This document shows, piece by piece, positions 9,161-19,850 of a DNA stretch of 64,000 nt. The notes beneath the pieces are model-generated. The model saw only the letters and a list, made by a program, of their open reading frames with translations. It made no database searches and was not told the DNA's origin. The first letter of the stretch is position 1, and each line of letters starts with the position of its first letter. The translations under genes were made by a program, and so were the position numbers. Source of the DNA: Monocercomonoides exilis (lineage: Eukaryota; Preaxostyla; Oxymonadida; Polymastigidae); contig LSRY02000050.1 in NCBI GenBank assembly GCA_001643675.2, positions 310,001 to 374,000 on the forward strand, read 5' to 3'.

Positions 9161-12100
9161 TCACTCTTCTGCATGCACGCTCTGATAATCTGCTGGTATT
9201 GTTGGCACTTCATACAGCATCCCCTTCCCCCCTTTCTTCCCTAGCAGCTCTATCAGAATCGAATAGTTTTCAACAAGCTCCTTCGGCAGACGCGGAAGTA
9301 GCTCATTTCTCAATAATTCATTCCTCAACAATTCATTCTTCAGCAATTCATTCTTCAGCAACTCATTCTTCAGCAACTCATTTCCCTGTAACTTACTGGA
9401 CATTAACTTATTGTCTATTAACTTATTGTTCGGTAACTTATTGCCAATCGGCTCACCCATCCCTACCTGCTGAACACCAAATGGCGAAAGCGGAGAAGAT
9501 GGTGAAGATGTCAGAGATGGTGAAGGAATCGAAGAAGATGAATGATAAGAGGGAGATGAACAGGAAGAGGGAGACGATGATGGAGGCAACATCAAGCTCG
9601 ATGGAGGAACACAAACCGAATCGTGCCTGCTCGAATGCCTGTCTCCAAATGCATGCTTCATTCTCTCCTCATCAACAGCTTCCTTCATTTTCTCTTTCCA
9701 CTCCACACTCAACTCAATCTCTGCACCATCCTTCCTCTTCTCCTCTCTCTCCTTCTCTCCTAAAAACTCAACAAAATCCCCTTCTCTTCCTTCTCTTCCT
9801 ATTCTCTCTTCCCTCTTCTCCCCTCTTAAGCTCTCAAACATATCTCCCTCTCCGCAATCCTCAAACCCATCTCTCCTCCTCCTCCTCCTCTTATGCTTCG
9901 TCTTCCATTCCATGCTTTCTCTTCTCTTTTCTCTCCAACTCTTCTTCTTCTTCCCCTTTCCATTTTCTCCTCCTTCTCCTTCTTCCTCTTCTCCTTCCAT
10001 CTTATCCTCCTCTTTCTCTTCCTCCCTTCTCTCCCTCCTCCTCTTCCTCCTCACACGCACAACCCCAATAGCTGCACTCACCGCACTCACTACACACACC
10101 CCTCCTCCTCCTCCAACACAAATACCAATTATCATCTTCTCCTTCTCCCCAATCCCTCCCCCTTCCCTTTCCCCTTCCCTTTCTCCCCCAGATATCATAA
10201 CCACTTCTTTGCTCTGCCACTTCTTCCCCATCCCTCCCCTCACCACCACCCTCACACTCACATCGTGCTTCCCATCCCTCACCCCCCTCAAAATCACACT
10301 CTTCTCAATCACCCCGACTCCCTCTGTCTCCTTCTTGTTCTCCACAAACTCATACTCCTTCACAACTTTCTCCTCCCCTTCATACAACTCCACACAAAAA
10401 CTCAGATTGCACGGAATCAGTCGACCCCCAATCAATCGAATTTTCATCATCTCTTCTCCTTCTCCTTTTTCTCTTCTTTTCCCAATCTCCTCTATCTCCT
10501 CCATCTTCCCCATCTCCTCCATCTCTACCTTCTCCAAATAAGGCTCAAACCCCACCCACTCGCATTCCTCTCCTCCTCTCCTCCGCACGCTGCTGCTCCC
10601 ATTTATCTCAAACCACAGCTCACTCTCCGATCTCCTTCCTTTCTCTCTTTTTCTTCCCCTTTCTTCATCTCTTTCTTTCTCTTCAACAACATCTATTTCT
10701 CCTTCATTCCCTTCATTCCCTTCATTACACTCGTTATCATTTATATAATCATCATCAACGTTGCCTTTTTCTTTTTCTTCTTCTTCTTCTTCCACCACAT
10801 TGTCCAGCGTCAGATTACTATTATCGCAATACACATTTCTTCTGAACGACGGAAATGATTCAAAGCCTGGCGAATTATTTGAAAATGTTATGTTTGAAAG
10901 ATTTGCAGTTGAGGAGAAAAAGAATAAAGAAAAGCATTCACATTTGATAAATTGAGTATTTTCCACTTTTAATGAACACTTAGAAATAAAGAAACAACGA
11001 TTTGGTGAATAACATTGAAAAGAAGAAGAAGAAGAATAAAATGAAGATGGTGGTGATGATGAATTTAACAAAAGCAAAGACATGCTGCAATTGATGGGTT
11101 TAAAACTATCATTTGCTGTAATATTTGAAACTGTTGTTTCATCATTATTCTTGCACATGCTGTAACGATCCCGATCAATAAAACTAAATTCGAATTTTTC
11201 GTGATTTTTCGATTCAACTAACACGTTAAATATTCTGCTATTTGAGAGTTCAAAGTTTGAACATTCAAAGAAAGCTAAGCAAGAGTCCTCACAATCTAAT
11301 GAACAGTTTTCGAAATTACAATTGTCTATTCTTCCTCCAAATCCATCTTTAGCAAAGTTAATTATAGAAGAGCCATGGTTGCACGCAATTACAGAAAACA
11401 TGCATCCACAAATCGAAGCAGAATGCTTAGCATCTTTGTTGGATTCGGCACTTTGAGAATTGAATGCTGAAGAAAAAGAACGAAAATAAGGAGAAAATTT
11501 GATTAACTCATTTGAATAACGAGAGGTTAAGGTTGATGTGGATGGTTTTATTGAACTATTATAGTAATTTGAAGAAAGAATTGCTTCTTCTTTTTCATTT
11601 TTATTCCCCTCTCCTTCTTTTCCCTTTGTTTGGCCAACAAAGCCTTCTTTCACCATTATCAAATGACTATTGTCAAGAATAACATTTGCAATTGTGAGAT
11701 TATGCACATTCAGGCTCATGAATGAGGAAGGTTCGCACACTAGACACTGCAAGAACATCCCAAATGAATCAATGATTGCATTCACAAAATACGTTGAATT
11801 CAAAATAATTTGGCATGTATTCGCTGCAATTATAAAAGGAACAGACAAGCCTAAACTGGAGAACTGACAGTTCACAATCTCCAATACATCTGCCTCCGAG
11901 TAAATCAGTGAATACACTAAATGAGTTCTTATTTCAGCAAAAACGGCTGAATTCTTCATACAGAAATACCCCTCAGATGCGTAGAACATATAACTGAATT
12001 CTCCAATTTTGAATGCGTCCAGAACAATATGAAGCGCAACCAAATCGATATTGCCAAAACATACCAGCATGCCTGTTGTACAAAACTGATTTTGTATGTT

Positions 12101-15100
12101 TTCATCACTCACAATCAAATCCTGAAGATACTCTTCATAGAAGCTGCAAATGGATAAATAACATAGTGTTTCACTGGAAGAAAGTTCAGTGGTATTCAAA
12201 ACAAATAAACGAGAATAATCTGAGTGATCAATGTGAGAAAGTGCTCGAGAAAACGTCTTGCAGGCCTCTTCCACATGCGCCCCACATGTTTGCGTGTCCA
12301 CCCCCGACACTCCATCCACATACACCGCCTTCTCCTGCATCGAGCAGTACAGCTTGATGATGTCCAGCAATTCATATTCAGCGACAACTGCCTCTCCTTC
12401 TCCTCCCTCATTTCCGTCTCTTCCACTCATCAAATGCCCCACACTCCTCCTCCTCCCTCCAGCTCTTTCTGCTCTTTCCTTCCATTCCATTCCATTCCCT
12501 TTCCTCTTCCCATTCCCATTCCCATTCTCCCCAATCCGCTTCAGCCCAACAAGACTGTTCTCCACACTCTCCAGCTTCGAAACATCCACCCGCCACTGCT
12601 CCTCCTCCAGCTGCTCTTTCTCCGAATACACCACAAAGCACCCATCCTTCCCATACTTCGCCCTGTTCCCATAGCATGCCACACTGCTCACCCGCAGCAC
12701 CTGCCCTTCCTCCAGCACTGGCCTGTGCCTCGCCAAGTCCACCGCTATCCCGCCTCCTTTCCCGCACTCCTCTGTTTCCGCCGTGCAGTTCCCGAACGTG
12801 CACCCGCTCACCACCAGCAGCCCCGCCCGCCCCACACACACCCCACACGCCCCGCCCCAGCACGACCCAGCCCCTTCATTCAGCTCAAACACACTCTCGT
12901 TCAGCTTGACGCAACAAACCGACAACGAAGAAGAAGACGAGGAAGATGAAGAAGAAGAAGAAGAAGAAGAAGAAGAAATGGATGATGATGATGATGATGA
13001 TGAATAAATGGATTCAAAATCATTCCTTCTTCCTTCACCATTGCTCTCATATCTCAGCGAGCATGGCCCTTCTCCATTCTGACTCACTTCCCTGAACACA
13101 CACCCAGACACACAAACCTCCTTCCCATCTCTCACATCAATGGCCGAAACCCACGACACCAAAAAGCTCGTTATGTTCGTCCGGTACAGCCCAATTCGGC
13201 ACAGCCCATGCGATGAAATCAGAGGGGCTGTTATTGGGGAAGAGGAAGAAAAGGATGATTGAAACGAATGAGATGATGAATGAGATGATGAATGAGTTGA
13301 TGAATGAGATGATGAATGAGATGATGAATGAGATGATGATGTGAGTGAAATGGGATGGGTTGAGTGAAGTGATCGAAATGATTCACACGAAGTGCTTTCA
13401 AGTGTTGTTGAAGACGAATTCAAAGAAGAAGAAGAAGAAGAAGAAGGGGAAGGCGAATAAAATGAATTAAAAGAAGAAGGCGAAGACGAAATGCACACAG
13501 AATAAAACTCCGCTGTTGCTTCCTCCTCCACCACAAACAACATCAGCTCTCTGTTCCTCTCCACACTCACATTGTGGAACACCCCAACCCCATTCATGCT
13601 GAATGTGCACCCCCGGATCACAAACAGACTCATAGCTGTCGAGACAAATGCGCTCATCGATGCGGAAGAGGGAGAGGAAGAACAAGAGGAAGATGATGAA
13701 TGTTCTGCCCCCTTTCCCAATCTCTTCGAAGTTCTCTCTCCAAAATTGCTTTTCTCTCTCTCTCTTTCTTCTCTCTCCTCTCTCTCCTCTCTTTCTTCGC
13801 TCCTCTCTCCCCTCCACCCAACAACATTCGTCGTGTCAATCACACACCGCACAGCTGACAGCCCATGCACCTCCGTCCTCCCTCTCCTCCGCCCTCCAAC
13901 CTCAATCGGCGCCTTCTCCTCCCTCAGCCACCCTTCCCCAACCTCAATCCCCACCGAATACCGCGGAAACTGCTTCGAAATCGCTGCCCCAATCGTCCGG
14001 CACGGCTCCCCGCACAAAAGCCCGCACGTCTCCTTGTTGCTCGCCGACGGAGACATCGACGACACACACCTCACCGTGCTGCTTGTCACCCAATACGACA
14101 CATCAATGAACGAAATCGATGAAGAATGGGAAGAAGAAAATGATATAGAAGAAGAAGATGATGATGAATGATGAATGCAATCCTCATTGCCATCTTCCCC
14201 TTCCTTCTCCAACGACCATATCAGCGCCCCGACCTTCAGCGTGTTCGTGCTGAAGCACTCCACAAACACGTTTCTGTCCGGCGCCAGCTGACGCGCCCCG
14301 TCAAAAATCACAAAATCGCTGAAACACGAAAACCAGAACGGCTCCTCCCCACGCGACCCACTCACATACGAGAATGTGCTGAACTGGCACCAGAAGCAGG
14401 GCGCATCCTGCACAGCCGCACAGCTTCCAGAACAAAAAGCGGAGGAAGGCGGAGAAGAAGAACAAGAAGAAGAAGAGGAAGACAAATGAAATGAGCTCGA
14501 TCGCTCGCCATCCTTCACGCCTCCTGAATCCCAATCACCAAATCCATCAGCTTCTTCTTCCATTTCCCCATTCCCCTCCCTTCCGATCTTCTCCCAGAAG
14601 TCATCCCCCCACCCCTCGCACACCACCACAATCCCTCCACAGCTCTCGCAATACGTCCGCTCAAAATTCAGCTCCGACACAACACACCCAACCCCTGCTC
14701 CCCCTTCCCTTCCATCCCTTCCCCCAACTCTCTCCCTCTTTCTCTCTCCTTTTCCTATTCCCTTTCCTTCTCCCCTCTCCTCTGCAAATTCACTTCCCCA
14801 TCTTCTCCTCATCCTCGCTGCCTTTCCCTCCCCCCTCTTCTTCTCTCCGTTCACAACGCTCCTTCCCCGAAGATCCACAAACACTGACCCAACACACCGC
14901 CCTTTCCCCGCCCCTCCATCATCCTCCACCACAAACGTCACATTCTCCAGCAGCCTCCCTCCCTCTCCTTTCCACATTCCTCTTTCTTCATTCCCTTCAC
15001 TCCCTTCATTCCCCTCATCCCTTTCTCCTCCTCTTCCCTCTTCCATATACCCCCCTGACGCTCCACCCACCCCAACATTTACCAGGCACACAAACGCCCC

Positions 15101-16375
15101 ACATCGCATCCCATACACATCCACCATCTCCACATTCACCACAGCCCCAGCACTGACATCCCGCACATACAGCCCCCCGCCATCCCGCCCCATACACCCC
15201 ACATTCGCAAACGCCGTCTCGTTCACCACCACCTCCAACCCCCGCAACACATACACACCCCCGCCGCTCCGCCGCGCCACACAGTCCCGAAACACACACA
15301 GTGAAATACTCACTCGCCCCTTCCCGCTCCCCATCACACAAATGCCCCCGCCACACGTGCTTGTCGAGTCCTCCCCGCCATCCGACCCCTCCGCCGTGCA
15401 GTTCAAAAACTCGTCTCCATAGAAACTGCATTCCTCTTCCCTCACTATCTGTTGCTCCTCATACACTTTGTTCCCCAGCCTCCTCTCTTTCCCCTCTTTT
15501 TCTTCTTTCCTCTCTTTCCCCCAAATCCCCCTTTCCCCTCCCCGCCTGCTCCCGCTGTATGTGTTGTTCACCGACTCAAACCGCATCCCCGACCCCACAC
15601 ACCCAACAATGCCCCCACACAACTCATTCACACACCTCTCAAATCGGCTTCCACAAACAAACACACTCCCTCCCAACCTCCCGGCCCCCCGGCCACCGCC
15701 CCTCCCGCACCCCGTCACATTCCTGAACACACACCCCACAACACACACATCCATCCCGCCCCGCCCCTCCACCAGCCCCGAACTGCCTGCTCCCATCGAC
15801 TCAAATCGACTCCCCAACATCCCAACACACCCTCCCTCCTCCAACACCCCGCCCCTCAACAGCCCGCCGACTACAGCACCGCCGCCGCGCTCCCGCCCCC
15901 TCGCCCCGCTCACACTCATGTTCTCCAAGCCAAGCTGCCCCGCCACACAGAACATTTTCCAATCAACGCCTGCCCCAACCACCCTCACCCGGCCCCCAAA
16001 AACCCTCACGCTGCTCAGCCTGTCCACTTGCACCGCACACCTGCCCGCCCCCACAAATAGCCCAATTCCTTCTATCGCCCCCGACGCATTCAAAAATTCC
16101 AATTTTCCAAACACTTCGCTTCCAGCGCCCCACACCCGCCCGACCCCGCTCCTGCCCCCCTGCACCGCATCCGCCCCTCCCTCCTCCCCCATTCTCCCTG
16201 CTCCCCTCCCCCGCCCCAAACACCCCACCTCGCCCACGGCACCAATTATTCCATTCTCTGAACAATTCCTCCACCCCCGCCCGCTCTCTGCCCCACACCC
16301 CAGCCCCACCCACACACACACTACTAAAATTATGCCCAACCGCAGCGCAGCACACACCCTCGCCATATCTTCCAT
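9161..16375 (-). CDS. Giant beta-helix type I surface protein, complete copy
   Basis: Single exon of 2,404 residues. The frame is open to a Met at 16,402, but the Met at 16,375 directly precedes a good signal peptide (MEDMARVCAALRLGIILVVC), so it is preferred. The ectodomain carries repeated Gly-rich beta-helix strands (GGGICVMGSG, GGGVYVLRG, GGGLYVRDV, GGGIAVDLA) and Cys-containing C-x-F-x-x-C/V strands. Two module-opening motifs are clear: CGLLCGEPCRTIGAAI and CGAHVEEACKTF. A hydrophobic Gly/Val-rich span lies near residues 2,080-2,107, followed by RRKRRR and a roughly 295-residue charged tail with NELLK repeats and a terminal YQSV motif. The 5' third is strikingly G-rich on the coding strand. 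Likely a cell-surface protein of a multigene family; ligand unknown. It differs from its palindromic partner mainly in one module (10,907-12,180). Confidence 0.85.
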   Translation of the reverse strand: MEDMARVCAALRLGIILVVCVWVGLGCGAESGRGWRNCSENGIIGAVGEVGCLGRGRGAGRMGEEGGADAVQGGRSGVGRVWGAGSEVFGKLEFLNASGAIEGIGLFVGAGRCAVQVDRLSSVRVFGGRVRVVGAGVDWKMFCVAGQLGLENMSVSGARGRERGGGAVVGGLLRGGVLEEGGCVGMLGSRFESMGAGSSGLVEGRGGMDVCVVGCVFRNVTGCGRGGGRGAGRLGGSVFVCGSRFERCVNELCGGIVGCVGSGMRFESVNNTYSGSRRGGERGIWGKERKEEKEGKERRLGNKVYEEQQIVREEECSFYGDEFLNCTAEGSDGGEDSTSTCGGGICVMGSGKGRVSISLCVFRDCVARRSGGGVYVLRGLEVVVNETAFANVGCMGRDGGGLYVRDVSAGAVVNVEMVDVYGMRCGAFVCLVNVGVGGASGGYMEEGRGGERDEGNEGSEGNEERGMWKGEGGRLLENVTFVVEDDGGAGKGRCVGSVFVDLRGRSVVNGEKKRGEGKAARMRRRWGSEFAEERGEGKGIGKGERKRERVGGRDGREGGAGVGCVVSELNFERTYCESCGGIVVVCEGWGDDFWEKIGREGNGEMEEEADGFGDWDSGGVKDGERSSSFHLSSSSSSCSSSPPSSAFCSGSCAAVQDAPCFWCQFSTFSYVSGSRGEEPFWFSCFSDFVIFDGARQLAPDRNVFVECFSTNTLKVGALIWSLEKEGEDGNEDCIHHSSSSSSSISFSSSHSSSISFIDVSYWVTSSTVRCVSSMSPSASNKETCGLLCGEPCRTIGAAISKQFPRYSVGIEVGEGWLREEKAPIEVGGRRRGRTEVHGLSAVRCVIDTTNVVGWRGERSEEREEREEREEREREKSNFGERTSKRLGKGAEHSSSSSCSSSPSSASMSAFVSTAMSLFVIRGCTFSMNGVGVFHNVSVERNRELMLFVVEEEATAEFYSVCISSSPSSFNSFYSPSPSSSSSSSLNSSSTTLESTSCESFRSLHSTHPISLTSSSHSSSHSSSHSSTHSSSHSSSHSFQSSFSSSSPITAPLISSHGLCRIGLYRTNITSFLVSWVSAIDVRDGKEVCVSGCVFREVSQNGEGPCSLRYESNGEGRRNDFESIYSSSSSSSSISSSSSSSSSSSSSSSSSLSVCCVKLNESVFELNEGAGSCWGGACGVCVGRAGLLVVSGCTFGNCTAETEECGKGGGIAVDLARHRPVLEEGQVLRVSSVACYGNRAKYGKDGCFVVYSEKEQLEEEQWRVDVSKLESVENSLVGLKRIGENGNGNGKRKGNGMEWKERAERAGGRRRSVGHLMSGRDGNEGGEGEAVVAEYELLDIIKLYCSMQEKAVYVDGVSGVDTQTCGAHVEEACKTFSRALSHIDHSDYSRLFVLNTTELSSSETLCYLSICSFYEEYLQDLIVSDENIQNQFCTTGMLVCFGNIDLVALHIVLDAFKIGEFSYMFYASEGYFCMKNSAVFAEIRTHLVYSLIYSEADVLEIVNCQFSSLGLSVPFIIAANTCQIILNSTYFVNAIIDSFGMFLQCLVCEPSSFMSLNVHNLTIANVILDNSHLIMVKEGFVGQTKGKEGEGNKNEKEEAILSSNYYNSSIKPSTSTLTSRYSNELIKFSPYFRSFSSAFNSQSAESNKDAKHSASICGCMFSVIACNHGSSIINFAKDGFGGRIDNCNFENCSLDCEDSCLAFFECSNFELSNSRIFNVLVESKNHEKFEFSFIDRDRYSMCKNNDETTVSNITANDSFKPINCSMSLLLLNSSSPPSSFYSSSSSFQCYSPNRCFFISKCSLKVENTQFIKCECFSLFFFSSTANLSNITFSNNSPGFESFPSFRRNVYCDNSNLTLDNVVEEEEEEKEKGNVDDDYINDNECNEGNEGNEGEIDVVEEKERDEERGRKREKGRRSESELWFEINGSSSVRRRGGEECEWVGFEPYLEKVEMEEMGKMEEIEEIGKRREKGEGEEMMKIRLIGGRLIPCNLSFCVELYEGEEKVVKEYEFVENKKETEGVGVIEKSVILRGVRDGKHDVSVRVVVRGGMGKKWQSKEVVMISGGEREGEREGGGIGEKEKMIIGICVGGGGGVCVVSAVSAAIGVVRVRRKRRRERREEEKEEDKMEGEEEEGEGGENGKGKKKKSWREKRRESMEWKTKHKRRRRRRDGFEDCGEGDMFESLRGEKREERIGREGREGDFVEFLGEKEREEKRKDGAEIELSVEWKEKMKEAVDEERMKHAFGDRHSSRHDSVCVPPSSLMLPPSSSPSSCSSPSYHSSSSIPSPSLTSSPSSPLSPFGVQQVGMGEPIGNKLPNNKLIDNKLMSSKLQGNELLKNELLKNELLKNELLRNELLRNELLPRLPKELVENYSILIELLGKKGGKGMLYEVPTIPADYQSVHAEE
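10907..12180 (-). other. Divergent module (variable cassette), right copy
   Basis: This is the counterpart of 408-1,825 in the complete gene, covering about residues 1,399-1,823 of that protein. It is 144 bases shorter but in frame. It encodes beta-strand-like repeats with Cys and Asn (for example NCQFSSLGLS and SICGCMFSV), with many N-x-S/T sites. Boundaries are sharp on both sides: 12,181 is the last matching base at the upstream end in gene direction and 10,906 the first at the downstream end. Confidence 0.85.
16203..16226 (-). other. Putative G-quadruplex motif in coding strand
   Basis: On the minus (coding) strand four runs of at least four G occur with loops of 5, 1 and 1 bases, near codons 50-58 of the surface gene. 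This matches the usual sequence rule for a stable intramolecular G-quadruplex. Formation in the cell is not shown by sequence. Confidence 0.6.
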
Positions 16376-16402
16376 TGCGCCGTGATAATCATCAAATATC
16401 AT

Positions 16403-16956
16403 TCGATCATAATGCCTTTACAAACTTCTCTCCAAACAAATCCTTTTTCATCATTCTCGCCAAAAGCCATTCAGCATTCGCCTTCTTTATTTATATATGG
16501 TACTAAATATAATTCTATTATTTTTCTTTCTCGTCCATGTCTGTTGAGCATGGAAATCGGGAAATACATCTACTGAAATTTCACAAAAATGTTATTTTCC
16601 AACCAAATTGATATTTTTTGCTCCCAAACAGAATCATATCTGAAATACTTAAATGTATTAACAAATACAAACAGAATGCAGCAGAAGTGCCATTTCTGGA
16701 AGAAAATGCAGAAATCATTGAACATCATCAAAAGAATGAAAATCAGAGGAAAACACTCTTCATATTTGTGTGGACCTTTTTCACTCACCAGTCGATGTGC
16801 GATGGAAATTTGAAAGGGATCTTTGCGAAGGAGCTGGATTTCAGGAGAGATTTGAAGGAAAAAGAAAAAGAAGAAGAAAAAGAAGGAAATGAGAATAAAA
16901 CAGTTTGAATCAATGGAAAAAGATGAGAAGGAAGGAGAGGCAAAAAATAATGTTTG
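16403..16956. other. Upstream region of surface gene; coding-like stretch
   Basis: Bases 16,403-16,610 look like 5' flank of the minus-strand surface gene. From about 16,640 to 16,905 the plus strand has a plausible frame (ISEILKCINKYKQ ... FAKELDFRRDLKEKEKE). It could be an exon of the next gene, but no splice that keeps frame into 16,957 was found. Confidence 0.4.
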
Positions 16957-17395
16957 ATGAGGCCATCGATTGTTGTGGACGATTTGGTGTGTGTGTGTGT
17001 GTTTGGGGAAACGAAGGGTGCTGCGTGCATTTCATTTCTCTTGTTCATCTTTTCTTGCATCACCTCAGAATTTGGCTCGTGCTGTTCTCAGAGCTTTCCC
17101 AAAAATCGATGGAATTCGAGTGGATGTTTATTTTCTTCAGGTGAAATCACGAGCGGATTCCATATTCGTTGAAGGCCCTTTGCCGCAGTGGAATCTGAGG
17201 CTGGAAGACAATCAAAAAGCACTTGGCCTTTTGGCAGTGCCAGCCATCCAAAAGAGGGATGGAGTGTGTTTTTTTCCAAGCATCAGGCAGATTGGAGTGT
17301 TTCGGTTTGAACCCAGTCGCCAAAGCAACAAAAGGTCAGAACGCTTCATTCTTCAATTCTCTGAAAGACACTCCTCCATTTCCGATGGGTTCTAA
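16957..17395 (+). CDS. Unknown protein, at least two exons
   Basis: A short first exon (16,957-16,986, MRPSIVVDDL) is followed by an 82-nt intron (GT at 16,987, pyrimidine-rich CACCTCAG ending 17,068) and an exon from 17,069 that continues in phase: NLARAVLRAFPKIDGIRVDV, then VKSRADSIFVEGPLPQWNL, then a segment ending KRDGVCFFPSIRQIG. The joined reading gives an ordinary, non-repetitive protein sequence. The frame reaches a TAA at 17,393-17,395, but further exons may replace that end. No family is recognised. The start is uncertain because a further upstream exon is possible. Confidence 0.45.
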
Positions 17396-19850
17396 TTCCT
17401 TTGGCTCAAACAGATCCTGCCAGTCATAACCAAACAAGGTTTCAGGATTTCAAGCTGAACCCTTGCAAAAGGCCAACGAATGCTCGCAACAGCAGTGCCA
17501 GAGCAAGGATGCACAACAACACATTGGCAACGAGCTCGACAACTTCCCAACAGAAAACATGATGTTTGTGTTTTTGGGGAAAGAAAGATGGAAATCGCAA
17601 AACACATTTTTCGTGCAGTCAACTGCCACCTGCACACTTTCTTCTCGAATCGGAAAGCAATCATTCGGATCAAACAAATAAAAAAAAAAAAAGAAAAGAA
17701 AAAGAAAAACGAAGTGCAACTCAAATCCCACAAAGTGCACATGGGTCGTTCTCTCTCTCTTTTTCTCTCTCTTTCTTTTTTCGCACATTGCTCAAATGCT
17801 GAACAAATATATTCTCTTTTGATTTCCATGTGTTCAGAAAGAGTGTCCATTCTTCGTTTCCCAAGCAGCAAAACTGCTCCCTGTGCTCATTCTTTGTGTG
17901 CAATCGTTGCCAGAGGCTGCTTCCTTTGCATTCCATAAGCAAGAAAGGCCATTCCACACGTTCACTCACATTTCTTGTTTTTTTTTATTATTTTCACAGC
18001 AAATGCATCCAGCGGCTCAACATGCAACCCATCCCAAACACTTTTCCTGCTCTTCTCTCTTCACACGTCTTCATCCCCCTTTTGCCTCTTCTTTGTCGAT
18101 TTCTCGCCCAATTCTTCCTTTTTCACACACACATTTCCCCTTTCGCCCTTCCTCTGTCCTCGTCTTCTCCTTCACTGCCAAAGATATCAAATGGCCTCAT
18201 TTATCGTGCAACCAATTCAATTCTCCTTCATCAGATGCATTTCCCTTCCCCATTTCCAATTCCTCTTCCAACTGCAATGAACCCTCACCCAATTTCCAAC
18301 AATTGTGCCACTTCAATCTACTTTCTGTCATTCAAGGCTGATGCATGCCTTGGACAACTGTTTTTGTCTGACTTTTGCCCACTTTCCTTTCTTTTCTTTC
18401 TTTTCCTTTCCTTTTCCCCTCAGCTTCAAGAGTCAACCAACATCCAATCCAAAAAAATTTTAAAACCCTTTTTCAATGGACTTCGAATCCTGTAAATCTT
18501 CGTGAGAAAATTCTTTCATCAAATAATTCCTTTGGTTTTGTTTCACTCAGGCAATCCTCCTATCCCTTCAACTTTCCATTCATCTCTTTCTGCAAATCAT
18601 TCGTCCTCCTCTTTTCCCTCTTTTCCCTCTTATCCCTCTCTTTTTCTTCTTTTTCTTTCCAACTCCTTCGTCTTCCACTCTTTTCTGCTCCTTCTCCACA
18701 ATTCTCATGATCTCTGATTCGGAAGCAGAAGGTGAAGAAATTCAATCAGAAGCAGTGGAAGACAAAATCGGACAAGAGGCTGATGTGATTGGATGCTGGT
18801 GAATGTGAAGAAGAGAAAGAAAGCAACTTTGATGAATGCGAAGTTGGACATGGGTCATTCGTTCATTCATCACAAATGCAAGTGGAACTTGGTGAGACCA
18901 CGGAAGGCTCCTTTCTATTTGCAGCTCCATCAGAAGAATTCAGAACAATCAAGTTGATGGGGATTGCAACAGTTGTGGTTGTGATAATTGGGTTTTGTTG
19001 TCATTCTCTCGATGTCCATGAAAAGTCTGCAAAAGAAATAAAATATAATCAGAAATGTGCTCAGCGAAGGCAACAACTCAGCACACAGAGCAATTTTTGT
19101 GGGGTTTCAGCTCAGAAAGAGCAGGTTATTGAAAAGGGGGGAAATCATTGCTTTCTTTTGGACAAATGCTCTGAATGAAGAAAAATGATGGGCTGATGAA
19201 AAGTCTGAAAGGACATCCTTTCGTTCAGCAATCCCATCACACCATCCTGCTCTCGTTGAGACAGGGGTGTGTGTTTCTGGACTGTCTGAGGGAGACAGAT
19301 AATAAACAGAATGAATCCAAATATCTTTGTTCAGATGGGATGTGAACTGAATCAGAGGATTGATTCCTTTTGTCTGCGGCGCATCCATGTTATCATTCCA
19401 TGTGGGGAAAGCCAATCTGTTGACTCATCATCTCTCTCATCCATATCATTGTGAAGCCGACTTTGTTGCACTCATCTTCCATTCCCTTTTCAACTTGATC
19501 CAAACAGCTTCTTCTCCCCAAAGTGTTCGACAAACCCCAAAGAAAAATGCTGGTGTTTGCCATTGCTGCTGCCCCCGCAACAATATCCTTGGACATCTTC
19601 TGTGTTGGAGTCGGCCTTCAAAACGAGTCCTTCAACAATCCATTTCTTCATAATCAACAATGTTTTCACAATCAAAGCTCATTGGCCTTCTGCGACTTGA
19701 CTTTCTTTGAGCACCCACTCTTCGCCATGGAAAAACATCTCATTTCATTTCCTCTTTCCATTTTGGATTTATTTTTTCAAGGCCTCATTTTCTTATTTTT
19801 TTGTGATTTTTTTCAGCTTTTTTGAACAGAAACAAAATCACAGGGAATAC
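17396..19850 (+). other. Intron-broken or decayed coding-like region
   Basis: Base composition stays gene-like and several plus-strand segments read like protein in different frames. Examples are ERKMEIAKHIFRAVNCHL near 17,600, a frame at 18,789-19,178 with one hydrophobic span (LMGIATVVVVIIGFCC), and FAIAAAPATISLDIFCVGV near 19,560. Acceptor-like pyrimidine tracts ending in CAG occur repeatedly. No chain of exons could be closed in frame with confidence and no family was recognised. It may be one or more intron-rich membrane-protein genes or remnants. Confidence 0.35.

Larger units (their letters stand above)
7730..12563 (-). repeat. Right arm of large inverted repeat
   Basis: This is the mirror of the left arm. 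Window base 1 corresponds to 12,563, so the arm may continue to the right as far as the unseen left copy does. The spacer between arms is 5,003-7,729. Offsets differ by 144 bases on either side of the divergent block because the right-hand version of that block is shorter (1,274 against 1,418 bases). Arms that share near-identical flanks but differ inside are not what a simple fold-back sequencing artefact gives, since that would make both arms the same. Confidence 0.92.

Noticed and set aside
15468-16385. Pro/Ser/Thr-rich plus-strand frame of 305 codons
   Set aside because: Lies opposite the G-rich 5' part of the surface gene, which has a signal peptide and beta-helix motifs. The plus-strand reading has no domain structure.
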